Assembly (NCBI GenBank): GCA_025677815.1
Contig: JAIXMP010000006.1
Coordinates: forward strand, 620,001-684,000
Direction: 5' to 3'
DNA length: 64,000 bases
DNA from: Phascolomyces articulosus
Lineage: Eukaryota; Mucoromycota; Mucoromycetes; Mucorales; Lichtheimiaceae
Shown: piece after piece, positions 12,369 to 26,800 of the stretch
Numbering within the stretch: position 1 is the first letter of the stretch
How the letters are laid out: each line of letters starts with the position of its first letter
Made by a program: the position numbers and the translations under genes
Notes under the pieces: model-generated
Seen by the model: the letters and a program-made list of their open reading frames with translations, nothing else
What the model was told of the DNA's origin: nothing
The model's database searches: none

Positions 12369-13755
12369 AACAACAGCCATTAAACAATAAGTTGTTCCTA
12401 TTTATTATATAATACTCTCTCTCTCTTTCTTAAATATTAGAACCCATTGATTGTTATTTTTCCTATTACTTTTCCCTCTCTCTCCCACATACACCCTTTT
12501 GTAAATAATAGATATACTACGATGTGTAATATTAGCTTTATTAAACCTTTCATAAATAGCATAATAATTATTAATGTGCAACAACGATAATTTATATAAT
12601 ATTTTTAACGTTGCACCATCCACAACATCCTCATTATTTAATCTATCCAGCTGTATGTGCTTGTGTATCTTCATGCGCTAATGTATGTATGTTTTGGTTA
12701 TCGTCACGTATCATGTATAAAACACAATAAATAGAAAGATATGCAAGTAATATATAAAAGATAAAAAAGTGTGTGTGTGATCTTATCGCAAAAAAGAACT
12801 ATCAAGTTATCAGGAGAGATGGGGAGGGCCCAAAAAAAGGTAAAATAACGGTCCCGTTTATCCCATGCATTTATTATTTTGCTGCAAGAGGTTTGTATTT
12901 TTTTCTCCTTTGCATCGCATTTTTGTTCTATAAGGCAATTGTTATAAAAGCCAAAACCCCGGATAATCCTCTATCTAGCTTGAAAAAGGGCTTTTTGCAG
13001 AAAAAAAATAAAAATAAATACAGATGAAACGGTAATACATGTACCTTTACACTAAAAGTGTCATTTTTTTCTCATACTGGTGGTATATATTGAAAAAGAG
13101 ACACCTATACACGTTTTCCTTTATGGAGAAGAATATGAATTATACTCATTTTTATTATTTTAGTTAGTTTGTGAAAAGAAGTTTATATTTTATTTTTGAT
13201 GATGGTTGCACCAATAAGCAGAAACCAACAAAATAGTTAAACCTTGATTCATTATAGAAAAAGTCTGCCTTTAGGCAACATGTTTCTTTTGTTTGATTTT
13301 GCACTATACCAAGAAAGGAAATTGAAAGATAGTATGATGATACGCGTGAGCAATATGTGTGTATATTTATTTTTATTACATAATATTTTAGACGCGAGAG
13401 AAAATCCATAACAGGACAAAAGCGCGTCTCTCAAGACATGTGTGTGTGTTTTTTTGCCCACCCTCATAAATTTTGTTTCTGTGATTGTTGAATAAACTTT
13501 TTATACTACTCAAATTCAGACCATTACATTGGAAATAGATATAAATGTTTTCTATAAGTTGACTCACTTTTTTGTTGTTTAGAATATAAGAATACTACCA
13601 TTAATGATGGGATAATTATAACAATAGTTGTTACTGTACACAAATAAGGGAAAAAAAGAGATATTAATTAGGGAGAATTTGTTGTTTGAAAAGAAGACAG
13701 GATGAAAGATAATGAATACAAAAATTATATATTAGATATTATCATTATCATTATT
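12369..13755. other. intergenic between convergent genes; no gene seen
   Basis: This stretch holds the 3' ends of the K+ channel (plus) and kinase (minus) transcripts. Open frames are short, AT-rich and lack recognisable domains. Confidence 0.6.
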
Positions 13756-15707
13756 TTAACGAATGATGGGTGAGGGTATAGAATGATAATGTCTCCAACC
13801 ATTAGGTAATGCACCATCTTCACACATTTCGATGCCATTGGTCATCCATTCACAGGCAAGGACCTGATTCACCGTCCAGCGGGTAACAGGGTTAATATCC
13901 AACATCCCAGCCAAACATGCACGTTCTTGTTCAGATAAACTCACATTATGTGTATTATTGGCTCGCAAGTGATGACCTCCATCCCACAATTCACAACGTA
14001 GCGGACCTTTTTCTTCTTCACGTTGATTACAATAGATTCCATATTCTGGATCGCCTCCATCTTCTGCTGCTGCTGCCACTGCTGCAGGAGAACCTGCTTT
14101 GGCACCCGGTGGCGCTGGAAAATGACCTACGCCATTGTAAAAGGCAGAGGTAAAGGGAAGATAACCAAAACGCATACAAAAATAAGTCACGGCGGCACTC
14201 CATACGTCCAATGCTTGACCGTCGTAGCCATCATTGTCATCTTTAAGAGTCCAGATTTCCGGAGACCAGAATTGAGAGGATCCACACCAATGTTTGCATC
14301 GTTGGGCTTCTCGTTGAAAAGGTGCTTTGACGACATTAGCGACGCCAAAATCGGCTATTTTAAGCGTACCTCCTGTTGTCAAGATCAAGTTTTCAGGCTA
14401 TATTACATCATGGTTATTATGGTTAGATTGAAAAAAAATAGGAATAACGACGGTTGTATGATATGATCTTGTGGTGAAGATGTTAAAAATGAATAGATTA
14501 TGTACCTTGACATCACGATGGGCGATGCCTGTGGAATGTAAATGTTGTAATCCTAGTACCAACTGCTTAAATAGGCAAGCTTGCTCCATAAATGGCATTG
14601 TTGGTCTTTCACCAAGTAATGTAAAAAGATCGCCACCTGCACACTATTATATCATGAAAAAATGGTATTATCACCAAGATAAGAACACCATTAAAAACGA
14701 TGCAAGGAAAGAAAAAAAACCACGCGATTTTATATTAGAAAGAGATTATGTATCATGTAGATTGATAACAAATGTAAAAGAAACTCCTCTTATCAATAAA
14801 GTGAGTAGTTGCCAATTATTTTGTTTATCTTTTATGCATGACAAACAAAACAATATCTTACATATTCCATGACAGTACACCAATGATCTTGTTCATCCAA
14901 AACAAGATCTAATGTCTTGACAACGTTGGGATGATCCGAAACTGATTTACTGATACAGTATTCATTATGCATTCGTTTAAGAAATTCGCGTTCAGGTTCT
15001 GTACGATCTGGTTTTTTAAATTCTTTGACGGCTAACACCTTTTGACCGTCCAAGGATCGTACCAGTCGAATGACAGCGGTTGCACCACTGGCAATATTTT
15101 TTCGTGAAGTAGCTCCCATGCCTTTATGAGATCGTTCGGGTTTTACATAATCACCGTATTTTTCAGCTAGTCGTCCTACATGAGGACCTGCTGGAGAAGT
15201 TGTAGAGGATGGGGTATTATTATTATTATTGTTGGATTGTTGTGCTTGAGAAGATCGACGGCGAAATAAACGAGCGAATATACTACCTCCCCCACCTCCA
15301 TTTTCTGAAGGTTGACTTCCACTGCTCCGTCGTCGTCGAGATGTAGGTGAAATGGGGGAAGTGAGTGTATTATTATCTGTAGAAGGAGGACGAATAGTGG
15401 TTGTGTCAATAACAATCGTTGATGTGGTTGTAGGATGGGTGTTACGTGTAGCATCTGTTGTTGCTCCTTTATTATTATTATAATTATTATTCCAAGAGGA
15501 ACGTTGTGACATTTCAGTTGCTGATATGGTACTTTCAGGTGATAAAGATTCTTTGGTAGATACAGTGGAGCCTGATAATCCAGGGCATTCAGGAAGTGTA
15601 TTGTCTTCTAACGAGGAGGACGGGATCATTTTTTCTGGTGAATTCGTACGATCAATAGATGAATCCATAATCCAAGGTTCTTGTGGAGAGTTTAAAGTAG
15701 AATTCAT
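13756..15707 (-). CDS. serine/threonine protein kinase, HAL4/SAT4 (NPR1-HRK1) type
   Basis: Predicted 541-residue cytosolic kinase. Exons in transcript order: 15707-14862, 14643-14506, 14397-13756. The first ~190 residues are Ser/Thr/Asn-rich and probably disordered. The kinase domain shows a Gly-rich loop region, the ATP-binding lysine in VLAVKEFKKP (~226), the catalytic loop HRDVKPENL formed across the second splice junction (~323), ADFGVANV (~342) and the WSPEIW activation-segment end. In yeast, HAL4/SAT4 and relatives stabilise Trk1/Trk2 K+ transporters and nutrient permeases. The segment before DFG and the CGSSQFWSPE block fit that family. The convergent K+ channel neighbour is thematically related, but a functional link is inference. 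Confidence 0.92.
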
Positions 15708-16516
15708 TATATAAAAAAGGAAAAGGAAAGAGAGAAAGGAAAGAAAAAAAGCTGAGTGAAAAGAAAAGAGAGAGATAAATAGAAAGAGAGTTTAATGCAG
15801 AAGTTATAAAAGTAAATCAGCAGTTGGGGTTACATTTTATTATTTGCAGCATCAGTAACAGCCAGGCAAGGCAGATAAAGTCTTTAAATAATTTAAGTAA
15901 CACATTTTATTTGTGGTTTTTATTGTTTCTTGTGTATGTGTGTGTAATGTTGGTGGGTTGGATTGAATAGGTTGTTCAGTCGGGAGATTATATATATTTA
16001 AACTGATATTAACGAAAAGTTATTTTGGGGGAAAGAGAGATTGGATTGATATACTGGGGGAGAGACAAGCAGGCAGAGAGAGCGAAGAGGGAACACGTTC
16101 CCGAATTTCTGTGTATGAGGTAATGGAGGCACACTCACACAAGTGAGACGCTTCCAAAAAATCCAACTTTCTTTTTTTCACCATCGTCGTTCTCAGACAG
16201 TCTAAAAATTTTTATAACGCAGATCATGTGTATGTCTTATCCCAGCTCATGAGCCACACTTGAAATGCGAACAACTTTAACCTCTTTCATCTAAGCGTGC
16301 GAACTCCTTGTATATAATATGTTCTTGTCTTCTTTATCATTATTATAGATCCCGCGCAATTAAATAAAAAATATTCTGCGCCCTGGTTTTTATTTAGCTT
16401 CGTGGGGCAAAATAATGAGATAACGTCATGATTAACACCTATACATATTTTTCATGGTTGCTTTTGATAATAACCATCTTTGTGATAAACAGTTTTAATG
16501 ATAAAATCCATGGTTA

Positions 16517-16551
16517 TCTCTCTCTCTCTCTGTATGTGTGTGTGTGTGTGT
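16517..16551. repeat. compound (TC)n-(TG)n microsatellite
   Basis: A TC run passes directly into a TG run. Simple-sequence DNA in a gene-free stretch. Confidence 0.85.
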
Positions 16552-19321
16552 CTTTCAGTCCCATTATCAGGCCCATATCATCGAATTGTCTGGCTAAAAT
16601 AATATGGACGAGAAAGAAGATCGGCACGGGACTGTAAAAACTGGCCATCCATTCGTGACAATAAGAAAAATATATTTTGTACCTAAAATTTGATGTTACA
16701 CGAAAGAATTACTAGGTCCACGTAAAAGGGTAACCTGATCTTCTCTCTCACTGTAAATAATACAATTAACTATTTGATATCTTCTTGAGAGGTGTATTTT
16801 GATTTTTATATAGAAATGGACTTTTGTTTAATATATAAACTGAGTTAATACGCTATTCTTTGGACGATATATAATAATAGAAGAACAAAATATATCACAC
16901 TATTTCGTTGTTTACTAATGACATACCCTTCTTGCTTTGTCTCAGTGGGCAGATTCTTCGTTTTTTTTAGTTTCACTGTTGATACGTATGTTTCATCTTA
17001 TGCAGGAAGAAGAATGTGGGTGATGATATAGATTCTATGATAGTAACACGATGATTATCAATATATGTATACTGAACAACAATTTGATCAGCACACCCCA
17101 ACAACCAGAGATATCATCCAATACTACTGCCATCATCATACCAACAACATGGTGAATGAATATAATTCATAAAATAGCTTGTACTGAAAGGCAAATATTG
17201 TTTATTAAACTGACATCATACACACATTTGTGCTTGTTTCAAAAAGCAATCTTAAATAAAATCAACAAACAAAATGATTTTGAAAATCAAACATTCTTCA
17301 CACGTTGTTGTTGCTGTGTTACAGTTACTTGGAGACAAGAGCCATTTTCTCTAAATATGGAAAATTGCTCAATTTCAACAAAGTAAAATAAATAACGTTA
17401 TAATTGACTTTCAGTCATACAAACATCTCTTTTTTATATAAAAATGACATTAAATCATTATATATAAGAAATCATTATTATATATTGATCTACATTCTAA
17501 TGTAGTAGAATCACCATAACAAACAATGGACATAATGTGTGCTTTCTCCCATAAAATAGATGAAAGAATAATACAGTATGGCAGTATAGCCAACTGTTGA
17601 ATATAGTGTTAAAATCTATAACAGATAGCAATAGAAGATAAAATCAGTTGAAAGATAATTGAAGTCCACAAAAAAAAGGGTCCGATATTATTATTGATCC
17701 CTTGCTTTCGGATCCAATAGATCAAATTATAATTTCTGCATGGTACTGCATCCGTTTCAAAAACCCCAAATGTCTTGGTATTTTATTTTTATTCAAAAAC
17801 CCCCTTTCTTTCGTACTATGCTATTGTTTAGTCACGTAGGATGATCATAGGTCACTTTTTTTCTAACATCTGTCTTATCGTCCGAAATATATATTATCAT
17901 ATGAATAATAGGTGTCTACTTGCGATTGAAAGTGCACCTGTTGATTATTTCATTTTTAATTTAAAACCGTATTTTGAATATGTAATCTATATTTATAATT
18001 TTGGGTAAATATCTGTAAACATATTTATTTACATACAGCATTTTCTTGTTTCTATATATATAATAAAAAAATAGCGATTATTCAGAGATTGAAATACATT
18101 GCATTGAACTTTGTAAAATATGTATTGTATTGTGCTGTATTTCTTTATGTACTACTGGTTTTTGTTGTCAACAAGTAGGTGAAAAAAAATGCAATAGAAT
18201 GCAAAGGAAAATCCACGCATGAAGTAAATGCAAAGAGCTTGATGAGACTATGAAATAAAATTTACAAAATAAGCCTTTTTGGAGCAGCCGGTTATTGATT
18301 GTTACCGAGTAATAAGTAGCTACGTATAGTTAAAAAGGCGTGTAGTAATACCGCAACTATTTACAACACTGTAAATCAACGACTCAGCATGATACAGATA
18401 GCTAATATCCGACAACAACAATTATTGGCTTTATTATTCACCATACTTCCTTAATAAGGAAGCTAATTTGAGTAATATAAAGATCATATATAGCTATCTT
18501 GAATAATTATACACATACATATATTACAACGGGATTTCTTAACAAAATGTTTCATCGTATCGTCATAAGCTTTCATTATTGTTACGTAATGTACAAATTT
18601 CTATTGTTTACGTATAAATTACGTTTACAAATATATATATGTGTGTGGCGGTATTATAGAAGTGGTAACTTTGTATTTATGTAGATCGACAAGGGATCAT
18701 AGACCTTCATTGACAATTGACAATAGTCTATTCAACGACAACAATGGCATCAACATAAATAATCGTTCTGATATATAACGCGATGCCACTTCATTATTTG
18801 TAAAAGGAGCAGATAATTTAAAGACCAAAGTGTGATGTCGTTTATTACAATAACCTTACATTATGAAAAATTCAAAAAAAAGATAACTACACTGGGTATA
18901 CTTTAATAATCCATTCGATAAAGAGTGCTTTCATGTTCACTAAGTACATGTAAAACATAGTAGTTTCCTTCTTTAAGAGATTGAATATGTTCTATATTTT
19001 TCCTGATAATCTCCTAATGGATAATAATAAGCAATCATTCACGTATTACTAATAGTGTTGATACGTACAACAAAGTCTTTAAGTCATTATATCTTTTAGA
19101 AATATACAATACACATATATATACGCCACTTCCATGCCATTTCGTTGTGTGGGCATACTACTGAAATTGTATTTAAATGGAAGGAGGATGGTTGAAAATG
19201 AACACATGGTGCATATACTCATTTAATTTTTTTTTGGTGGTCCGAAAAATCACACTTTAAAATATTTTTCTTCACCTATCCAACTCAACGAAAGAGGATC
19301 ACCTTAATTTTCACTTTTTTG

Positions 19322-19375
19322 CATCTATCCATCCATCCATCTATATCCATTTTGCATCCATCCCATCCATCCTAT
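19322..19375 (+). promoter_or_regulatory. ATCC(A)-repeat leader upstream of uL6
   Basis: Several ATCC/ATCCA units lie within 55 bases directly before the ribosomal protein start codon. They could be core-promoter or 5' leader sequence of this highly expressed gene. The position and repetition are visible; the role is inference. Confidence 0.35.
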
Positions 19376-19388
19376 ATATTAAAAAACC

Positions 19389-20054
19389 ATGAAGGACATT
19401 TACAAAGACGAAGAACTTGCCATTCCCGAAGGTGTTACTGTTAATATCAAATCCCGTGTCATTACCGTCAAGGGCCCCCGTGGTGAACTCACCAAGAACT
19501 TGCGTCATTTGAACATTGAAATCAAGTTTGCTGGCAAGAATGCCCTTAAATTTGCCGTCTATCACGGTGCTCGTAAGCATGTTGCTGCTATTCGTACTGT
19601 CCGTTCCATTGTCAGCAACATGATCACTGGTGTTACCAAGGGTTTCCAATACAAGTTGCGTTATGTTTACGCCCATTTCCCCATCAACGTCATTATCAAT
19701 GGCAGTGGTGATGCTGTTGAAATCCGTAACTTTTTGGGCCAAAAGGTCGTGTTCCACGTAAAGATGCACGAAGGTGTCAAGTGTGAAGCTTCTAAGGCTC
19801 AAAAGGATGAATTGATCATTACTGGTAACGATTTGGAAGGTGTTTCCCAATCAGGTAGAGTGACCTATACTTTTTTTGATCATAGGAAAAAGTGCGTATG
19901 GGCGTATGTGTTTCTAACTGTAAAACTATGGTTTGATTTGGATTTTATAGCTGCTGATATCCAACAAATTTGCCGTGTCAGAAATAAGGATATCCGTAAG
20001 TTTTTGGATGGTATCTACGTTTCAGAACGTGGTGTTCTTGAACAAGACGCGTAA
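19389..20054 (+). CDS. RPL9: 60S ribosomal protein L9 (uL6)
   Basis: Structural protein of the large cytosolic ribosomal subunit, 189 residues, the usual length for eukaryotic uL6. Exons 19389-19854 and 19951-20054. The 96-nt intron is in frame and stop-free, but removing it joins the conserved C-terminus (QSAADIQQ, then [16 protein letters not shown]). The N-terminus carries VKGPRGEL and the middle [14 protein letters not shown], both typical of uL6. Codon choice is biased toward C/G-ending synonymous codons compared with neighbours, as expected for a highly expressed gene. Confidence 0.97.
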   Translation: MKDIYKDEELAIPEGVTVNIKSRVITVKGPRGELTKNLRHLNIEIKFAGKNALKFAVYHGARKHVAAIRTVRSIVSNMITGVTKGFQYKLRYVYAHFPINVIINGSGDAVEIRNFLGQKVVFHVKMHEGVKCEASKAQKDELIITGNDLEGVSQSGRVTYTFFDHRKKCVWAYVFLTVKLWFDLDFIAADIQQICRVRNKDIRKFLDGIYVSERGVLEQDA

Positions 20055-20820
20055 AACCTACTCGCTTTTCTTCCCTCTCTCTCTCTCTCATCCTCCGTTA
20101 CTCGATCAAGTCCTGTTTTTTTCAACATGGATTGTGCCCATGCAACATGTTGAAGAAATAATAAAGATACACACCTGTTCAGGGATAGGCGGCAGTAGTC
20201 ATCCCACCCCATTTTTATAAATGTTTGAATGCTTGATAAAAGATGTTTTGTGATGTGGGAAAAAAAGTGATTTAGACGAAAAGGAAAGGGAATTAGTTTC
20301 TAGTGTTGAATGTTGAACATAAAGTGGTATTGGTTGGGTATATATAAATATATTCATGGATCTTAACGTAAGATAGAGTTAGATAGTTAATTATTTTTCA
20401 AAAGGTACTAGTATCTGCTTTATTATTATTAAGATAGAATTATTCTTGAATAATGATCAATACAATAAACAATAAACATGATTTTATATCGATTCAAATT
20501 TAAAGATTATGATGTTGTGTGTGGTACAATTGGATAAAGAATTGCATGAATGAAATATAGGCTTCTTTGGGATTAGACGAAAGGTTGATTGTCAAGAGGG
20601 TAAGGTATGGTCGCGTCGATGTCGCGTATAAAGACCATTGTTGTGAAAAGGGCTCAAAATTTTGATTGGCTGGTCGCAGCACCTCAAAAAAAAGAGAAGA
20701 ATGTGGGTGAAGACCAAAAAACTCACGCGTGTGTGTACCTTCTACTTTTCTATCAAATGGATTTTTGATATACTTTATATTTTTTTTACGACAATTTCAA
20801 AACTTTTTTGGACCTGAATA
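20055..20820. other. intergenic between uL6 and the TFIIIC gene
   Basis: Contains the 3' end of uL6 (pyrimidine-rich) and the presumed promoter of the next gene. No exon is supported. Confidence 0.55.
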
Positions 20821-23800
20821 ATGTTTGATACAATTATCGATACTATTCGAACAGAGGCTGCCATTCAGGGTCCTAGAGGTACAATATATATATCTTTATT
20901 TGTTTACTTTCTGTAGAACTTTCAAAAAAAAAAAACCAGATCTAGTATCTCATTCTGCTCCTATTTTTTTTACGGTTGCAGGAATCACGTCTGATCGACT
21001 TTGGGGAATTGTTGAAACAACCATTGCTAAAAATGCAAGTGCAATAAGTAATAAATATGAAAATGCAACACCTCTTATCGATTTAGCCTACAAATGTTGT
21101 TTTTGGCCCATTTTACTTGAAGATAAACATTTAGAATTTTATGAAGATCTGGACGCTACCATTACAGTAGAAGCTTCTACAGAACAACAACAACAACTAG
21201 AAACGACCACTGAGATAGCACCTAGTACTGAAGGTCAACCGGATAATAAAGAATTACCTACAACTACACACCAAGAACAACAAAATGAACCATTACCTGT
21301 TGAACCCAATAAGAAAAAAGCACCTGCTAAAAAACCTAAAAACAAACCACCACTAAAGAAAAAAGCAAAGAAAGTCGTTAAAAAGCCATCAAAAAAGAAG
21401 GCCAAAAAACAAGCTGATAGTGATGGTGAGTACAGTAGTGATGGATACGAACCCCCGAGTGATGATGAAGAAAGTACAGATGAAGAAGAATATGAAGATG
21501 GATCCGATGCATCACAGAGTAGTGAGGAAGAAGAAGAAGAAGTAAAGAAATTATCAAAATCCAAAAATTCAAATGAATATGATGTAAGTTTATAAGAAAA
21601 AAAAGAGAATAGAAAACAATTATTATGCATAATATTGATATATTTCACCATTTGTGGGGAATTAAATAGCCTCTCGTCAATCTTTCGGTTGCAAACTATC
21701 GTCGCATTGACGAAATTGAGGAACTCAGCTTTGATAAAGTTGAACAATTGTATGGTCCACGACTCCGAATTTTGGCAGATAAAAAGCTACAAACAGAGCA
21801 GCTCTATGTTGGTACACCTGTAAGTTTATACTTCAAAAATAAACAAACAAATGGAGCAAAATGAGAGTTGTCAAGAAAAGGAAAGGAGTGAAAAATAAAT
21901 TATCAATTACTCATTTATTTTCTTTAAAAAGCCTTCTGCACGATCTCTTTCTCCTAATCTTCAGATCGTTTTGACATTTATCATGCAAGCAGGACCAGCT
22001 GGTATCACACAAGCAAACATGACAAAAATGCTTGAACTGGATCCTCGTTCATCTGGTCATTATGTCAAAGTACTGGAACAAAAGGGAGCCATGTAAGTTT
22101 GCATCTACCACGATGAAACATACAACACGATTGAGGAGAAAATATTAATAGAATGAAATAACACATTCTCTTTTTTTTAAAAAAAAAAATAGCACGCGTA
22201 AACCAGTGGCTCATCATGGTTTCCGAACGAATATTTGTGTTCATGTCAGATATAGTGTGGAAGATACTGAGCAAACGAGTCATGAGTTGAATGCAAATAA
22301 TGTGAATGCGTCAGGTGTTGCTTTTAGTGGCAAACGATTGCGTGCTCGATTGATTGATTTACTTTCAGATGCTAAAGAGAACGTCATGTATAGTGATGAT
22401 ATTCTGAGTGCTTTGGTAAGAATTATATCGAAAAAAAAGACATTTATATATATATATGCGTGAGGTCTAACAGAATGTCATATATATATAAACGGTCAGG
22501 GTTTCAATCCTAGAGATAAATTAGTAAAGAAATGGTATCATCGTGCCGTCGATGATTTGTGTGCTAAAAATATTGTTCGTAAAGTAAGGGGAGAAATAAC
22601 CAAAATTCGAACCTCTAGATGTATTCAGTTGGTAGATCCAGAGCAAGGTTTGTGTGTTTTAATGTTGTTATTCGAGATAACCACTCTCTCATCTCACGAT
22701 AAAACTCAATTACTTACTATTTTGTATATTTTAGCTACAAAGGAACGAAATAAATCTACAAAATTAACCGTCCACAAATATCAATATGTCATGGGCGAAG
22801 AGCATAGACGTCTTGGAGGAGTAAAACTTGTGTTAAAAATTGCTGGTGCTGAAAATCGACCTGCTGGTGCACAATATTATGATACATCCTTGGAAAGTCA
22901 AATCGTTGATGTTCTTCAAGCTGCTTCTACGAATGGTGCTACTCAAAAAGTAAACTATACAAGTTCTATTTACTGTCCCCTCTTACCACCACATTCTATT
23001 CTCTATATATATATATATATTTCTCATCATGCTTATGCTCTCTTTCATTCTCTTTTATTTGTAGGAAATCATGTATTCACTAAGCTATGGTGAAACAAAA
23101 GGAATGCACAAATATTTAGATAACATGTCCTGTTTAAAGGAAAGTCCCGAAGTATTAAAATATATTGCACGTCGCGCGTTCGAATTTGAAGGACGTATCC
23201 GAAGATACCGGTACTACAGTTATCAAGCTTATGAAAAGTTAAAAAAGGATATCGACATTGATGTGACTGGACCTCCTGTATATCATATTGCGAATAGCAA
23301 GCTCAAAGTGGAAAATTTCAAAATCCAAAAATATGCATTAAACAGCTTCCCACCAAGTAGAGGAGGTAGAAAACCAGCAAATCGAAACACACCGGAAACT
23401 GCACTTGAACCAGCGACGGTGTCATCATCATCCTCATCATCTTCTACAGCAGCAGTAGCGACAGAAGTCCCTGGAACTCCCATGGAAGATGCTGAAGAAT
23501 CAACCACACCATTACCATCTTCATCCACAAGTTCAGAGAATACAAACAATCAATCTGTCAAATTAGCACCAATTTTCCAAAGGCAACAACGAGCCACCCG
23601 AAGCACTGGCGAATTAGATGATGGTACACAAAACAGCAATGACACAGTAGCATCCACCACAAGAAAACGAACGCGTCGTGAGTTAATCGAGGAATCTGAA
23701 GAAGGTTCAGCAATTAAAGTACCAAGACGACCTGGTCGGCCAGCAAGAAAGTCAGCAAAGGCTGCTGCTGAAGCTGTCACTGCTGCCACAGCGGAAGCGC

Positions 23801-26800
23801 TCGCTAATATCGATGAAACAACTGAGTCAGTTCCAGAAATACCCACTGATGAAACCACAAATGCATCTGCAACAAGGCAAAGCAATCGCTTACAACAGCC
23901 GGAAAACAGTGGTATTGAAGTATCAGAACAAATTGCTACCACGACAACTACAACTGAAGCTGCAGAAAAAACAGCCGAAGCTACCCTAGTACCAAGAAAA
24001 CGTGGTCGCCCTCATAAAAAGAAACCAACACTTACTGAAAATGAAGAATCAGAGACAATATCAAAGGCACCAACAGAAGAAACTGAGGCACCGGTAGCTA
24101 GAAAACGTGGTCGTCCTCCAAAGAAGAAGCAAGTGACAACGGCAAAGGTTGCTAAAGAGGCTGAATCATCGGAGCAACCTGAACCCCAGGCCATGGGAAT
24201 AACGGATGTTACAGCTGGAAACCAAACCATTAACTTAGCTGTTTCTGCAAACAATTCGACATCAAGCGAATCTGGATTCCCAACAACAGAAAAAACAAAT
24301 AAACGACCAACTGTAGATAATGAAGATCAAGATATGTCAATTAATATTGAAGATACGATGCAACCTAGCACTCTTGAACGAGAACCCTCTCCTCAATCTG
24401 TTGCCGCCTCACCTCGTCGAGGCAACTTATTCGATTATTTCACGTCATCAAGAAATAGTCCAGGACCTTCTTCACCAAGACGTCAACAAAATACTTGTAC
24501 TCGAACACGTGAGTCATCACAATCTGAACTACGTAATCATGGAAGACTGTTGCAACAATTGGTCGAAGTAAGATTGAATGCAGAACCTATTGCCACAAAT
24601 AGTCAACCAAAAGATCAAGAAAATATGGAAATCGATAGAGATGATACTACTACTACAACAACAGAAGCGTCATTCCCAGCGGAAGCATCACCATCGCCAT
24701 CAAACGAGCCTACAACACAGCCATCACAACCAGCACTTCCTTCTCAAAATAAGCCAACGACGAGCAATTTGTCAAGTTCACTTGACAAGAGTAAATCTAA
24801 AACCCAAGGTAGTAGCAACGTTTTTCGCACAAAACTGGGGATCAAATCAACTCGACATACTCGACAAGGTAACAACGCCTATCAAGAACAGCGTCAAAAA
24901 GTACTTTTGGCATTATTGGATGAAGACCCGATCTGGGAACGTAGTCATGATCTAAAAAGTGCCTTCATCTCGAAAATGAGAGAGCTTTACCCAAATGGAG
25001 CGGAACGTCCTGGCTTATGTTTGAAAACTTTGTGGAAATCAGCCGAAGATTTAGTCGGTGCTGGGAAAGCCCAGTTCCATGATATGACATTCACTCATAT
25101 CAATGCTAGCAAGGTCACCAAAAAGCTTTTCTTTCGAATGGATATTGATGTCAATGGCCCCGAGATTCAAGAATATATGGATTTCATGAAGGAGAAAAGA
25201 ACATTACGCTCATCCCGTCCTAATCGACTTACCAAATATGAAAAATTGGATAATAAGGTTGAACGTCTGGAAGAACGATTGGAACGTATGGAAGAAAAAT
25301 ATGAAGCATTGGAGGATAAACAAGGAATTGATGCTATTCGTCTCGATGAGGAAATCCGGGTGATCAAGGCGAATATGGGCAAAGTCACAAAATTGGAAGA
25401 AGCGATGGGTGATGTCCGAACGACATCTGGCAACTGGCTTACCATTGGTTTACAATTTGGTTTTGTTCATGCTCGTATGCTCCGTGCTAAGTTGTTTCAC
25501 CAACATATGTTTGGTCTTTTGAATCAAGATATTGATGGTGTCGATCGAGAAACACGCACAATCAAAACATCCACACTGATCAGCTGGATGACGTTGAATT
25601 TGTATTGTCAGACCATTGGCATTTTTTTCCCTTACAAGGAATTACTTGATTTTACAGAGGACGAATCCAATATGGAAAAGTACATGTGGGAGTTGCCAGA
25701 TTCGATCAAGATGGATTTATTTTCATCAGAAACCAAGTTTCGATATCGTATTCGTACTCTAACAGATGTTCTTGAAGGATTAGGTTTGATCAAAGTCAAA
25801 TCCATGAAATTATCTGAAACCTATCGGCAATTCAGAAGTGAAGCACAAGATCTACCTGATTCTTACCAGGTACTTCCAACTGTGTTGATTCGCGATTATC
25901 GTCGACCTGACATGAAAATTATTGGCAACTATACGATGGATTCACCAAGCGACCTATTGATTTATTGGAGTGACTTACAGTATATTTCTACCGATGTTCA
26001 ACCACTTGGTTCTACAGAGGGAAGTGAACCTGCAGAAGAAACGCAACAAACAATAGAAATGAAACGTGTGCTCTTTACAGGAAAGAACTGGAGTGCACAC
26101 TCGGTCATTGATCGTGAACTACGCAACCAACTCAATTCATATATCGATGCCGATACAAAGATGACTCCTATTGAGGACCCGATCAAATGTAAAAGTATTG
26201 CAACTGAACTCCAGATACCTTTCCCTACGGTGATTTTATACTTTAGAAAGATGCAAATGGCTTTTGACCGTCAATTACCTCGTCATACTAAATTGGTGAC
26301 GGATCGACTTGAAAATCAATTGAAGCCCAAGCGACGAAAACCACGAAAACGTTTATACCATGGAGAAAGGGATGATGTGCTCGCCAAACGTGTCTTCCAA
26401 AGGACAGATAGGGGAAGCACAAAGCGACGTTTATTAAAAGAATTGGGACAAGATCAATCTTCCTCCCCTGATCGAGGTGGTTCTAATGAGCTTTACTTGG
26501 ATAATGAAGCTGAAATGCCACTTATTCATGGTAATATAAACGTTTCATTTTTGCAGAAGTACATCTTATTTTATGCATTGGACAATAGATACATATAATT
26601 GAATTGAATTGTTTTTATTGTTATTATTATTATTATTATTGATAGATGATGACCAAGTCGAAAAGGCCCGTTTGCGCCGTCTTACTCGTACTCCCTGGAG
26701 ATCGGACGAAGATGAATTATTGATCTACCTATATGTGATTATGAAACATCACTGTCGTACCAATAAACTTCGGTTTTTATGGTCTCCAGGACATGCTGTT

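Larger units (their letters stand above)
15708..19388. other. long intergenic stretch; no gene seen
   Basis: About 3.7 kb without supportable coding exons. The part next to the kinase (15708-15800) is purine-rich on the plus strand and is probably its 5' leader. A compound (TC)n/(TG)n microsatellite lies near 16517-16551. The 60 bases before the uL6 gene carry repeated ATCC(A) units. Confidence 0.55.

Noticed and set aside
14023..14466. 147-codon plus-strand frame inside the kinase gene
   Set aside because: Antisense to conserved kinase motifs, with no domain or promoter evidence.
19855..19950. Reading uL6 as a single exon
   Set aside because: The 96 nt are stop-free, but they break the conserved C-terminal uL6 sequence and carry a GTAGAG donor and TAG acceptor.
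21235..21747. 170-codon minus-strand frame rich in Ser/Phe
   Set aside because: Antisense shadow of the Lys/Glu-rich tract in the TFIIIC gene, and it runs across a real splice junction.
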